The notes under the pieces: model-generated | Database searches by the model: none | What the model saw: only the letters and a program-made list of their open reading frames with translations | Told to the model about the DNA's origin: nothing | Origin: Oikopleura dioica | Lineage: Eukaryota > Chordata > Appendicularia > Copelata > Oikopleuridae | Length of the DNA stretch: 64,000 nucleotides | Reading direction: 5' to 3' | Assembly: GCA_907165135.1 (NCBI GenBank) | Contig: OU015566.1 | Location: 14,430,157-14,494,156, forward strand | Position numbers and translations under genes: made by a program | Shown here: positions 23,218 through 33,263 of the stretch, piece by piece | Numbering within the stretch: position 1 is the stretch's first letter | Layout: each line of letters starts with the position of its first letter

Positions 23218-24042
23218 GAGTGGAGGACTCTCGCCCAAGTGGACTCTCGCCCAAGTGGACTCCCGCCCAAGATGGACTCCCGCCCAAGTTGGGCGAGAGT
23301 CCTTTGGGCGAGAGTCCATGTGGAAATTTTCAACAATGAGAAACAGAAAGTTGGGCGAGAGTCCTCCACTCCAATTGTTAATGACTATTCAATGACAAAA
23401 GAAAGCAATGAGCTGTATATAATATATATGCAATGTACTTTGTATAAATTAAAGTTAGGGTTAGGGGGCACTGGGCAAAATGACAGAACAACCTTACCCG
23501 AGGGGGATAGGCTAGGGTTAGTTAGGGTTACTGAAGGTAACCCTAAGTAACCCTAGACTAGACCCCGGCATCTTAGGACCTAAGGGGCGAAGCCCCGTGG
23601 TAAGGGGCAATTAGATTTGATAATTTCGGCTGAAAAGCGGTGCAGTAAGACTTACCTTCTCTTTCAACTTAGTCGAGGATAAGTACTTTTTGAGAGTTCC
23701 AGTTTTATTAGCAAAGGTCAATATTTTCTCACGTCAAAGAATTTATGCTTTCGCTTATTTTGCTGGACAAACCGAAACTGGAACTCTCAAAAAGTGCTAA
23801 TCGTCGACTAGGTTGAAAAGAAGGTAAGTCTTACTGCACCACTTTTGTCATTGAATAGTCATTAACAATTGGAGTGGAGGACTCTCGCCCAAGATCGGCT
23901 CTCGCTCAACTTTCTGTTTCTCATTGTTGAAAATTTCCACATGGACTCTCGCCCAAGATGGACTCCCGCCCAAGTTGGGCGAGAGTCCTTTGGGCGGGAG
24001 TCCACTTGGGCGAGAGTCCACTTGGGCGAGAGTCCTCCACTC
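23218..24042. mobile_element. foldback-type transposon 1 (825 bp, 9-bp target duplication)
   Basis: Perfect 9-base direct repeats CCTTCAGCC flank it at 23209-23217 and 24043-24051. The terminal inverted repeats begin GAGTGGAGGACTCTCGCCC, run about 180 bases, and are built of tandem 16-base units (GGACTCTCGCCCAAGT). Inside is a second hairpin (about 23636-23850, GTGCAGTAAGACTTACCTTC and its inverse) and telomere-like TTAGGG runs (about 23455-23560). There is no transposase frame, so the element is non-autonomous. The 9-base duplication plus long, internally repetitive inverted repeats fits Foldback/Mutator-like elements. Confidence 0.88.
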
Positions 24043-24061
24043 CCTTCAGCCACTCCTCATA

Positions 24062-24906
24062 GGCTGCTCCTTGATCGCGCGGAATCCTGGATCGCGCGGA
24101 TCCCGGATCGCGCGAATTCCTTGATCACGCGGATCGGGTGATTCAGGATTCCGCGCGATCCAGGATTTCGAATGAAATTGGAAATTCAATTTACAATTCT
24201 GCTTTTCTTATTAAAAACGGGTAGAAATGGTGTTAAACCATGTAATAATTATCTTTTCAATGTAGAAATTTAAGAATATCAACTAAAAAGAACCTTCAAC
24301 TAAATCTTCACTCAACTATTTTTGATTGTTTGATTTCCGGGACCTTCTTTTATACGCAGGGATTAGCAACGCTCAAGGTCCATTTGGAGGTGACAAATGG
24401 AAGGCAGTCCCGGATTTTTGCAGGAACAGAATAGAATAAATATTGAGAGCTACTCTTATTTTAAGTTAATTATCATAATTAACGATTCCCTTCATTTCCT
24501 TCTCTTGATTCTTTTCAAAACATTTCTCAAATATTTGTCTGACCCTGCGAAAATCCGGGACTGCCTTCCATTTGTCACCTCCAAATGGACCTTGAGCGCT
24601 GCTTATCCCTGCGTATAAAAGAAGGTCCCGGAAATCAAGCAATCAAAAATAGTTGAGTGAAGATTTCGTTGAAGGTTCTTTTTAGTTGATATTCTTAAAT
24701 TTCTACATTGAAAAGATAATAATTACATGGTTTAACACCAGTTCTGGCCGTTTTTAATAACAAAAGCAGAATTGTAAATTGAATTTCTGATTTCATTCGA
24801 AATCCTGGATCGCGCGGAATCCTGAATCACCCGATCCGCGTGATCAAGGAATTCGCGCGATCTGGGATCCGCGCGATCCAGGATTCCGCGCGATCCAGGA
24901 GCAGCC
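24062..24906. mobile_element. foldback-type transposon 2 (845 bp, 9-bp target duplication)
   Basis: Perfect 9-base direct repeats CTCCTCATA flank it at 24053-24061 and 24907-24915. The termini are GGCTGCTCCTTGATCGCG and its inverse. The inverted repeats extend about 350-400 bases; the outer 120 are tandem GGATCGCGCGGAATCCT-type units of about 17 bases and the inner part is near-unique sequence repeated in inverse. No transposase frame. It lies one base from the target duplication of element 1, so one inserted beside the other. It shares layout, not sequence, with elements 1 and 3. Confidence 0.88.
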
Positions 24907-24916
24907 CTCCTCATAT

Positions 24917-25186
24917 CTATTCAGTCAAATTAAACTCTTGAATTTCCGATTCCCATGATTGCCTGTATAACAATTGGTCGTTCACTGAAAGATAACTGTA
25001 ATTCACAAAATCTTTGAAGCAAGAAAATCTAAAATTCCTAATTGGCAATAAATAAAAGAATTCTTGAGATTTGGTGGCGTCAATTTGACAGAAAGTGCTT
25101 GTCCCTGTCGCTTGAAGTCTTCTGAGAGGAACAATATTGACTGAGAACGAAATCGTGCTTGTTAGAAATTCGAAAGCGCACCGCAC
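24917..25186 (-). CDS. uncertain small open frame next to transposon 2
   Basis: The minus strand is open from ATG 25186 to a TAG at 24917-24919, just beside the target duplication of transposon 2. The sequence is protein-like in its second half (FRFSCFKDFVNYSYLSVNDQ, ESEIQEFNLTE). It lies between the two PLAC8 copies on the same strand. No family recognised; possibly chance. Confidence 0.22.
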   Translation of the reverse strand: MRCAFEFLTSTISFSVNIVPLRRLQATGTSTFCQIDATKSQEFFYLLPIRNFRFSCFKDFVNYSYLSVNDQLLYRQSWESEIQEFNLTE

Positions 25187-25366
25187 CCAGCACCTGGCAG
25201 GACTTTTCCTGTCAATTTTCTGACTCTCAGGGCTAATTTTTCTGTTCTAATGACCGAAGATCTTATGGAAGCGGTCATTTTCTTTCAAGTTATGAATTTA
25301 TTTTCAGGAAAGACAGTAGTCAAAAAGAGATTGTATTTACTGTCAGTGTTGCTGATTTTTCTTGAA

Positions 25367-25885
25367 TCAGAATTGCTGATCATCAGCTTTTGGTGTAACT
25401 TCGACTTCGTTCTGGATCATCACGCACCAGAGACAGCAACAAGACAGCAGAAAGTCCCTAAATCAGCCCTTTCAATTGTATTTTTCTGATTAACTTGCTT
25501 GAAAGCCGAGCCATCGATTCCCCGAAGCTTTCGAATCTGGCCTCTCTGGTTGGAGGAGATGCAGAACCACGTCTAAAAATATTTCAGCCTATTCTTGATC
25601 GTGCAACTAGAAATTTACGATCGGGCACCAGCAAGAAAGAAGACAAGTTGCAGTTCCCGGCTGGTTCATTTTCTCATTCACAGCTTTATGCGAGAGACAA
25701 GGGCACCAGCAAGTCTTGCAACAGATTCCGACATCCGAGCAGCAGCTTTTCAGAATGATAAAAAAATTCATAGATAAGAATTCATCGTAAAAATTCTCAT
25801 TAAAATTTCACTCGTTCCTGAAAAGTCCGTTTCGGAACTCGTTGCTCGGTCCTTTGAACTCTTCCGGCTGCTCAGTTACAGTCAT
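25367..25885 (-). CDS. PLAC8-family Cys-rich protein, copy B
   Basis: Exons 25885-25812, 25745-25619, 25572-25499 and 25457-25367 total 366 bases (121 residues), phases 2, 0, 2. Signature segments are CCSDVGICCKTCWCPCLSHK, NQRGQIRKLRGIDGSAFK and LSCCCLWCVMIQNEVEV. Intron 1 is GT-AG; intron 3 has the donor GCAAGT, a standard GC-AG minor class. Exon lengths 1-3 are identical to copy A (74, 127, 74), so the two are tandem duplicates separated by about 2.3 kb that contains two transposons. The start MTVTEQPEEFKGPSNEFRNG parallels copy A (MTVTQQPKVLKAPTGEFRSG). Confidence 0.82.
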
Positions 25886-26110
25886 TTTTTCTTGCGAGAC
25901 TGAAGTTACTCTGAAGATTAATGAAGAAAAAATGAAATGAGTCTTTCAGTTTGGTTCAAAATCGACTTACTGAATGGATATCCTTGCTGAGAAATTCTGT
26001 GCAATTATTAAAATCATTTATCAGTTCCGTTGACCACTCCCTATATTTATACAGTCGCCGTTAACTCAAGTATTTCCCAGATTCTTAGTCTTCCTTCTCC
26101 TTTGAAATTT

Positions 26111-26430
26111 CTAGTCAACAGTTTCAGACCACGAAGCGTGTTTTCTGCCGTCGATTTCGGACTCGGGTGTTCTTCTTTCTGCAGAAGGATGCTTGTACTG
26201 AAGTAGAAATCCCGAAGTTGACCGCAATGGACCCTATTAGAAGACGAAACTGTGCTAAAATTGGAATGATGAATATTAACCCTGAAAAATGAAGAAGTAT
26301 TATTTATAGCCTTGGCTCCCCGTCCGCTGGGACAACAACAACTCATAAAAAGTTCATGCCTTTTCCTCCTCTCCAGACGCAAAGACTTAGACTGACTCAT
26401 AAAAGACCTGCTTTCTGATTTTCGGACCAA
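26111..26430 (-). CDS. possible small basic protein, two exons
   Basis: From ATG 26430 the minus strand encodes a basic N-terminal part (SKSLRLERRKRHELF, then CCCPSGRGAKAINN). A possible 35-base intron (GTCCATTGC...CTTCAG) joins to KHPSAERRTPESEIDGRKH and a TAG at 26111-26113. The join is in phase, but there is no polyadenylation signal and no recognised domain. It lies upstream of PLAC8 copy B on the same strand. Confidence 0.27.
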
Positions 26431-27760
26431 AGTTGAATTTCAAAAAACAAAGAAAAAACAAAAGAATTTTTTATTTTATTATTTTGAATTCAAAGAAGAG
26501 AACCGAAACGAAAAGAAACGGTATGGTCATTTTTGGGTTATTTTTTGACAGGTTGTAATCTGATCAAAATACTCAATTATTCAAATTCATGACAAAAAAC
26601 GCGTTATAAAAGCTTGTAAAGGTTAATCTGCAGACTGCGCGAATTCGAGTAAACTTGACGGGCTGAAATACGCAAATCAGTTTGAATACTGAATAATTTA
26701 ATTTGTGAAGCCGAATTCGAGAATGAAGCTAATTAGACTGGGCTTTATTTCGCAGTACATCAGAAGACTGCCCAGCTGATCATTTCAATGCTTTTTATAG
26801 TTTGATTTACGACGCTGAAGAAGTTTTGAACAAGAAGTTTCGATTTGGGAGACATGGAAGAGATCAAGGAAAAAGAAGAGGAAGAAAAATGCTGAGAAAG
26901 ACGTTTCTTCTTTTCAGGAAAGGATTTTTTCGCATAGATAATGAAAAACTTTCAATTCGAATTAGCTCTAGAATTTTTTTGAAGTTTGAAATTTCAAATT
27001 GTCGATTTGGCCATCAAATATCGGACATTTTTGTTGAGTTTGTTGTTAAATGCTTCAAAACACAATTCGAGAATTGACAAGACTGTATTGTCGATAATAC
27101 AACTGTCAATACTTGTAAGAATCAATTTGATTGTAAGGAATCCGTAAAAGGCCGGGAAAGAAAAAGTACGATCGCGAAAAACGTCGGTCCCAGCGAATGA
27201 AAGACGTCTACGTAAGTACCTTTCAAACTGCCCAAGAGGTCGGCTCGGCAACCTGTGTAAAAAACCTGAGTCAGGTTCTGAAGGGCTAAAATGAAAAACC
27301 GCGTAGAGGCTTTTTTAAGGGCGAAGGCGCTTCATAGCACTTATCGCGGCTTTTGATTCAAGCTTTTCAGAACCTGACTCAGGTTTTCTAAACAGGCTCG
27401 GGAGGTGGGAAAATGCAGCCAATTTGAAGAGTAATTGGCGGCTAAATGTGTGAGTCCGTGAAAACGTAAAATTTAATGCGAGAACAATGAAAAGGCAAAA
27501 GACAATTGTCTTTAGGCATTGAATTTAAATATGTTCTCGAATAAATAAAAAGGCCCTAATGCGAGCCATTCATTAAATTGGAGTCGACTATAAAAACGAC
27601 ACTAATTAGAGGCGAAGGGACACGCGCATGTTTCACGAAATTATTGAATTTTAAATCAGAATCGTTTTTCGAAGCAGTTCTTTTTTTTCAGTTCTTGTTC
27701 ATGAAAAAGAAAAGAGAGAGAGGGGACGAATAGAGAGCAGTAGCTGCTTTGAGAGTTTCG
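26431..27760. other. gene-poor region with a MITE
   Basis: Contains the CCTGTGTA-type MITE (27252-27396). A plus-strand frame at 26802-27077 is Lys/Arg-rich at first (GRHGRDQGKRRGRKMLRKTF) but I see no supporting splice or polyadenylation signals. Confidence 0.3.
27252..27396. mobile_element. CCTGTGTA/CTGAGTCAGG MITE, copy 1
   Basis: Ends pair as CCTGTGTAAAAAACCTGAGT and its near-inverse ending ...TTCTAAACAGG, both containing the palindrome CCTGAGTCAGG. Flanks CTCGGCAA and CTCGGGAG could be an imperfect 8-base duplication, which would suggest hAT. The 145-base element has no coding capacity. Related copies are at 42035-42257 and 55853-55931, and an outward relative at 42316-42597. Confidence 0.7.
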
Positions 27761-28010
27761 ATGTTTCGCTTTTGCAAGGGCTGGAGGAAGAAGTTCTGGA
27801 AGGGCAGCAGAATCACAGTCGTTGAGGATGACTGGGAACTCTTCATGGTAAGACTGAATTGATCAATCGAGTACTTAAAAGATAGGCAGTTTTTCTCAAG
27901 CTTGAAGCTGTTGTAGCAAATCTGTTATTTTTATTCTGAGAAGCCACTTTCTGGTTCACTCTTTCTGCTTCATTTTGCAGGGGGTCATGAGCAGTTCTGA
28001 ACTAAATTGA
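27761..28010 (+). CDS. 38-residue micropeptide candidate, two exons
   Basis: Exon 1 (27761-27847) begins ATGTTTCGC and encodes a basic, Trp/Phe-rich segment (MFRFCKGWRKKFWKGSRITV) followed by acidic EDDWELFM. A donor GTAAGA (27848) and an acceptor TTTTGCAG (27980) define a 133-base intron. Exon 2 (27981-28010) adds GVMSSSELN and TGA. There is no signal peptide; the N-terminal half could form a cationic amphipathic helix. Strong splice sites in phase 0 are the main support. Confidence 0.35.
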
Positions 28011-28483
28011 CCAAAAAAAAAAAAGAAAATTATAAAATTATTGTTTATTAATTTTTAAATGGCTGGGTTTATTAGCTCACTTAACAGGTAGACAAGAGGA
28101 TCTTTTGAAGTGATGTTGATTCTCTAACGTTCTTGAATTTTTAATCGGCCGTTGTAGCCGCGCAACATTCACTAAACTAGTCACTTTTTCGTTTTGAGAG
28201 AAAATGACTCGCTGGAATCGGCAACGAGTGCGTTTTTGTTGAATCGCGGAATGCTTGGTTTCCGGAATTCCCAAAGCAGAGCGGCTAATCGTCTAATACG
28301 CCAGCTTTCCCTTTATTGGAATAGAGCGGAGGACTTTTCGTATCCATCTATTATTCAAACACGGTCTTTGTGTTCCAGTCGAAAACGTGCCACTGTCCCT
28401 CACTTTACAGGACTAAACGACAACTGATCCATTTACTCTGTATTTTTCAGACCTCAAAAAAAGAGAGAAAAAACATCGGCTAT

Positions 28484-28670
28484 AGAAGCCGCGTGCGGCT
28501 TCGAACAAAAAGAAAAAATTGAAAAAAAAAGCGCGGCACAAATATTCTTGGACTCAATTAATCGAAGAATAAATCAAAAAAGCCGCTTGCGGCTATCAAA
28601 ATTAAAAAAAAACAAGCTTTAATAATTTTATGCGGCTAACATTTTGACTCAAAAGCCGAAAGCGGCTTCC
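28484..28670. repeat. cluster of AAGCCGCnnGCGGCTT palindromes
   Basis: Copies lie near 28487 (GAAGCCGCGTGCGGCTTC), 28582 (AAGCCGCTTGCGGCT) and 28651 (AAGCCGAAAGCGGCTT). At least six relatives lie at 42.08-42.77 kb. All are perfect or near-perfect inverted repeats of 16-18 bases. Confidence 0.65.
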
Positions 28671-29423
28671 GGATTTCGACCAATTTATCAATAAAATTTT
28701 CGCTTAAAAACTTTTGATAAATCGATATTTCCGGCAAAATCGAAAAAAAACAAAATGTAGACAAAATTGCTTCTTTACGTCTGTTGCGGATTTTTGTGAA
28801 CAAGGGGAGCGTCGTAAATTTAAAGTCGAAGAGATTATTTCAAAGTTCGAGGATTTTTGGCAAAAGAACAAATCAAGTGAGATTTTGAGACGATGTTCGA
28901 GAGAAGAGAGACTCGTTCGCTCTTACTGTAATTTCGGATAGAAACAGTAATAGTCTATTACTAATAGACAATTTTATTCCTGAATGATTAAATTTCTCCC
29001 TTTGATTTTCGAATAGAAGCTATAAATTTGCGCGGCGAAGCACCTAAACGCTCCTAAGAGACCTTGAAGAGAGCCGCCGCTTTAAAGATTTTTAATCCAA
29101 AAACCACAGAAAGCGATTTGATTGATTAGCGACTGATCCCTGTTTCCCGAATTCAAATTCAAAGTGGGAATAATTTGACAGAGAGAAACTTTTCAGAGAA
29201 AATGGGCGCGAACACAAGAAAAAGCAGAAGCAAGATTCAGTGATGCCCCAACGGCATCTGCGGCGGGCCAGGCTCAGATACTATCTCACCATTTGCAGTA
29301 GATCGTCTTGGGGATCGGTGAAAACGCACTTTTTAAAGCTCTAGAAATTCTAGCCTAGAATGATTTTCCTCTTTTCAAATGAATTATCTTTCAAAATGAA
29401 ACTCTTGGTTGATTACAAGAAAT

Positions 29424-29865
29424 TTTGTCTAGGTGCCAGTTGCTCTGTCTACCAGACAAATCCTTAGAAATAAGATTTTATGAGGATTTAATGGTCTCGT
29501 TTTATTTTATCTCATATAGTTTTACCACTTTTTAAAGTAGTTTTTTCAGTTATCAAAGATGGAATTAATTTTTAAAATTTTTGTCTGGCAGACAGGCGCA
29601 TTGTCTAGTAGACAAAACCCTCAAAACGAAATATATTTGGATTAATCAACTGAAAATCTTTGAAAAATCCTTTCTGAAAAACGTATTTCGATCTTTTCCT
29701 CAATTTTGTCTACCAGACAGAATGCCTGTCTACCAGCCAAATCATGCTTCAATGCTTTAATTGCATTTATTTATTAATTTTTGCGCTGAATATCAAGTTT
29801 CAATTGTAAAACTGGCGTTTTGAGCAATTTTTGCCACTAAGCTCTTTTGTCTGGCAGACAGATAG
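29424..29865. repeat. spaced TTTGTCTGGCAGACA palindromes
   Basis: CTGTCTACCAGACA or TTTGTCTGGCAGACAG quasi-palindromes recur about every 130-150 bases (near 29428-29460, 29580-29613, 29706-29745 and 29849-29862), some followed by a second degenerate copy. A related copy lies at about 20610. Could be ends of nested MITEs. Confidence 0.6.
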
Positions 29866-30533
29866 TGTCAGAATATCATTTGGATATTTATTCAATTAAA
29901 AATCAACGCCACCGCGTTTCCTTTCAAGTTAAAGTGTCTCCTCGATATACTTTAACGTCGTTTTTAATTTTTAATCAATATCAGCTCTCAATTCCATCCC
30001 TTAGGACTGCCCCTGCTTTTAGTCGGAATTTATTGCCCGAGAGAAAGGAATGCAACTCAAGCGACAAAACATGTTTTTTGATAAAAACGGGGAAAAAGAC
30101 GAGGAAAAAGAAGCAAGAACGGCTTTTTTGAACGTTTGCGTTTTCATCTTGTCTTGGGTTTTGTGCTGTCGGCCGATAAGAAGGTGCTGCGACAAAACAT
30201 GTCGGGGAGCTTCCTTCCTCACTCCCAGCAGACCGACCCAGATCATTCCAGAGTCAGTCAGGAGAGACACCAAAGTCTTTCTCTCGAGAAATCAGGTAAA
30301 ATTCAACAGCCAAAGGCTTTGTAATAAAGGGATTATGCGTGGACCATTCATTGACACTCTTGCCCCATTCTACCATTAATTCGCAAGAAAAACCACTCAA
30401 AACCGGAAATTTAGCTTGAAATTCAACTATTTTAATCAAACCAAAGTCATGTCGTCAGATATATCTTTTGTCTTGTCTTTTCTCACTATAAAAATCTCAT
30501 CGATTTATTCAATTTAGCATTGAACTTTCTTAA

Positions 30534-30871
30534 GGACCCCCCCGTCAGCTTTTTCCATCGAAAAATTGAAAATTTTAAAAACACAATATTTTTGGTTCTT
30601 CATGCGTCCTCAGGTTAAACTTGCTTCAAAAACTTGATAAGAGGACTTTTTGGCCAAGAAAAATCTATATTTTTGCCAAAATTAGGGCAAATTCGTCAAT
30701 TTTGGGCGAAAAGTCCAATTTTCAAATGCGATTTTGAGGGTGAAGGAGTCGAGATAGACCCCCAAAAAATGAAGCCTCAAAATCGTTTTTTGACCCGTAG
30801 AATCCATTTCCGGGGTCAAAATATTAAAATTCCGAAAATGGATTTTTCGAAAAAAGCTGACGGGGGGGTCC
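30534..30871. mobile_element. TTAA-flanked MITE (piggyBac-type)
   Basis: The ends are GGACCCCCCCGTCAGCTTTT and its inverse AAAAGCTGACGGGGGGGTCC, each bordered by TTAA (30530-30533 and 30872-30875). TTAA target duplication is the hallmark of piggyBac. The 338-base element has no transposase. Confidence 0.85.
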
Positions 30872-31788
30872 TTAAACAACAAAAATGAACTTTTGTTCTC
30901 TTCCTAGTTCTGAAAAACCCAATATCAATCTGGCAAAAAGCCGTCAATAATCCTAAATAATTAGCGAGAAATACTTTAATTATTCGATTTCGGGACAATG
31001 AGACACCTAAGTATCTTTTATTACATCAGAGGGCAATTTTTCAAATCGCCACAAAAGCAGAAAAAGCAGAGAAAAAATGTCAAAATGTCTTTTTGCACCG
31101 AATGTTTGGTTGCTCTGCGAATCGTGAGTTTTTTCGATTGATTTTTTCCGAGAAAATTTTTGAAAACGATTTTTATGAAGATGTTTTCTTGCTTTTATTA
31201 AAATTAATTAATTTTAGATGGATAACACTAAATAGATTCTATTGGATACTTAGATAAATGTCAAAAGATCTTTCAAAAACTTATTAAATTTTTACTTTTT
31301 TTACAAAAGAATCACCGTTACTAGCATTGAATGCAGTTTATTTGGACAGAACAAAAAATAGTTCGTGATTTGTCAATAATCTGAAGCGTAATGAAAAAGG
31401 AAAAGCTGAGATTTTTATGAAAGAGCGTGATCAACTTATAGAGCGTGAAATCTAACATTCCATCACAGTGGTCCCCGAGAAAATCCCTTTTTATTGAGAA
31501 AATGTTTTCTTGTTTTTATGTAGAATCGAGGAAAAAATGGCGTTCCAACGGTATGGTTAGTAAAAACCGTGCATGGTCGATATGAAGCAGAGAAGTTACT
31601 GTTAGAGTATGACATCAAAATGGGTTAATTATTAATATCGTATTCATCCCTTTCGACAGTTGTTCGGACTGGGCACAGGCACTAAAAGGATCACTCTGAG
31701 GAAGAGACAAAATAAAACAAGATTAGATTTTTTCAAAAAGGATCAAAAAGGATGAAATCGAGTTCAATTTCGAGATTCAAGCTCAAGC

Positions 31789-32157
31789 TCATTTCCAGAC
31801 AAATTTTTTTGCAGTAAGATTTTGATTTTTGAACAAGAACTTTTTTTTCGCAGATTTAAGGGTCTCGCATGGATTATGGTCGTAGATTTTTGGCACTTTT
31901 CTCTCAAAGAAAACGGCCGCTTTCCCCCCTGAATCTTCCCTAAAGCTCCTTATCCCTTGATCTTCTTGAACTTTAGTGGCATTTTCTTCTCGCAAAAGAC
32001 CTCCCTCGTTGACAGAGCGGACCCTTACTTCACTAATATTTTTGGGTATTTTTTGTGAGAGGAGAAATTCTGCTTCGATCCCGATCTTTTGTTCTGCATC
32101 AGACGCAGACAGTAGCGAAGGAGTTAATTGCCTTTGTAAAGGGGCATTTTTTATCAA
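31789..32157 (-). CDS. uncertain 122-codon open frame
   Basis: Single minus-strand frame from ATG 32157 with protein-like charge pattern (LLSASDAEQKIGIEAEFLLS, EENATKVQEDQGIRSFRED). No domain, introns, signal peptide or polyadenylation signal seen. It could be chance. Confidence 0.25.
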   Translation of the reverse strand: MIKNAPLQRQLTPSLLSASDAEQKIGIEAEFLLSQKIPKNISEVRVRSVNEGGLLREENATKVQEDQGIRSFREDSGGKAAVFFERKVPKIYDHNPCETLKSAKKKFLFKNQNLTAKKFVWK

Positions 32158-32658
32158 AAGAGGAAAAGGGAAAAGAAAATTAGAGAGGTGTTTTTTCTAG
32201 CGAAAGAGGTACAGTCTTAAGTGCAGAGCAATTTCAGGGGAAAATTACTTAGTGAAACCCTTAATTTTTACTTTTTTGTTGAATCACCCGGCCTTTATTT
32301 TTATTTTCCCTCAGGCTACTTCTTTTGCATTGCTTTTTTCATCCCTTTTTTGGAATGCTTCTAACTCTTTCTTTTCAGGCGAGCATGCTCAACTCCGAAA
32401 ACCGCGATGGAAAGCAACACCCTTATTCGGCAGGTGAGTCCTCCTTGATTTCAAGCTCAACTCAAGTTCAACAATTTTTGCTTGATTTTCGCTGCTACAG
32501 TAAATTTGCTTAGCGCACGGGGAAATTTCGCTTGCTAAGTGGTTTCTTTATACAATGAATAAGGTCGATCAAACACGCTTGCCAGAGCTAGTCACCTCTA
32601 ATTCGTAAAAATCAGAAAATTTTCGCGGTTTTATTAAAAATCAAAAGCGCATGAAAAA
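32158..32658. other. gene-poor region
   Basis: No feature supported. Confidence 0.3.
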
Positions 32659-32889
32659 ATGCCGAAGAAGCCGAATAGCCGGGAAAGAGATTTTACCAAG
32701 TTGCCGGGGATCAAAGAGGAACTGCCAAAAGGGCTGAGAAATGAAGACTTGACGGGTTTTGCGCGCGGAATCGAGATCCAGCGCGTCTTCTACGACCGAG
32801 ATATTTACTCGATCGTTGGCAACTGTCTCTGGCCAAAAGTAAAAGTTCAACGAAGCGAGAATTCAATAATTGAACTAGTTTATTATTAA
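32659..32889 (+). CDS. possible small gene of unknown family
   Basis: ATG at 32659 in an A-rich context starts a protein-like frame (MPKKPNSRERDFTKLPGIKE, RNEDLTGFARGIEIQRVFYD, SIVGNCLWPK). A donor GTAAAAG follows WPK. Downstream, a second coding-looking segment (DRILVNLRNRMGAKRTAGPS) lies at about 32893-32975, but I cannot join the two through a GT-AG intron in frame; a non-canonical intron or a lesion would be needed. Confidence 0.35.
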   Translation: MPKKPNSRERDFTKLPGIKEELPKGLRNEDLTGFARGIEIQRVFYDRDIYSIVGNCLWPKVKVQRSENSIIELVYY

Positions 32890-33263
32890 AACGATCGCAT
32901 CCTCGTGAACCTGCGGAACAGAATGGGCGCAAAAAGGACTGCTGGTCCGAGCGCAAAATCAACTCAGCCAAAATAATCTAGTCAGGCAGATGCCCATTTA
33001 TTGGCGAATGAAGAAGTTCGGTAAATCTAGTTTGTTGAGTCTAAAGATTCATTGAAAGTACCGCAGGGATAAAAAACGATATTATGATTTTGAAATTATA
33101 TTTTTTTCAATAAAGACCTTTGTTTTTGCTTCAGTTAGCCCCGTTTTTTGCCCCTTGATGACCTCAAATGACCCCGAATGAACTTGATTGACCCCTCAAT
33201 GAACTTAAAGGCGCATTTTCGGACCAAAATTTACGATTTTGTTCAGAGGATTTGGATAGAATC
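32890..33263. promoter_or_regulatory. upstream region of the PLC gene
   Basis: Includes the unresolved exon-like segment at 32893-32975 and then an AT-rich leader ending in the PLC start codon. No specific promoter element recognised. Confidence 0.3.

Larger units (their letters stand above)
28011..31788. other. gene-poor, palindrome-rich region
   Basis: Contains three AAGCCGC...GCGGCTT palindromes (28480-28680), four TTTGTCTGGCAGACA-type palindromes (29424-29865) and the TTAA-flanked MITE (30534-30871). A plus-strand frame at 30050-30379 (109 codons) has one hydrophobic segment (FLNVCVFILSWVLCC) but no other support. Confidence 0.4.

Noticed and set aside
29265..29300. GC-rich hairpin (CCCCAACGGCATCTGCGG) considered as a small RNA
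   Set aside because: Too short, and no promoter or conserved structure recognisable.
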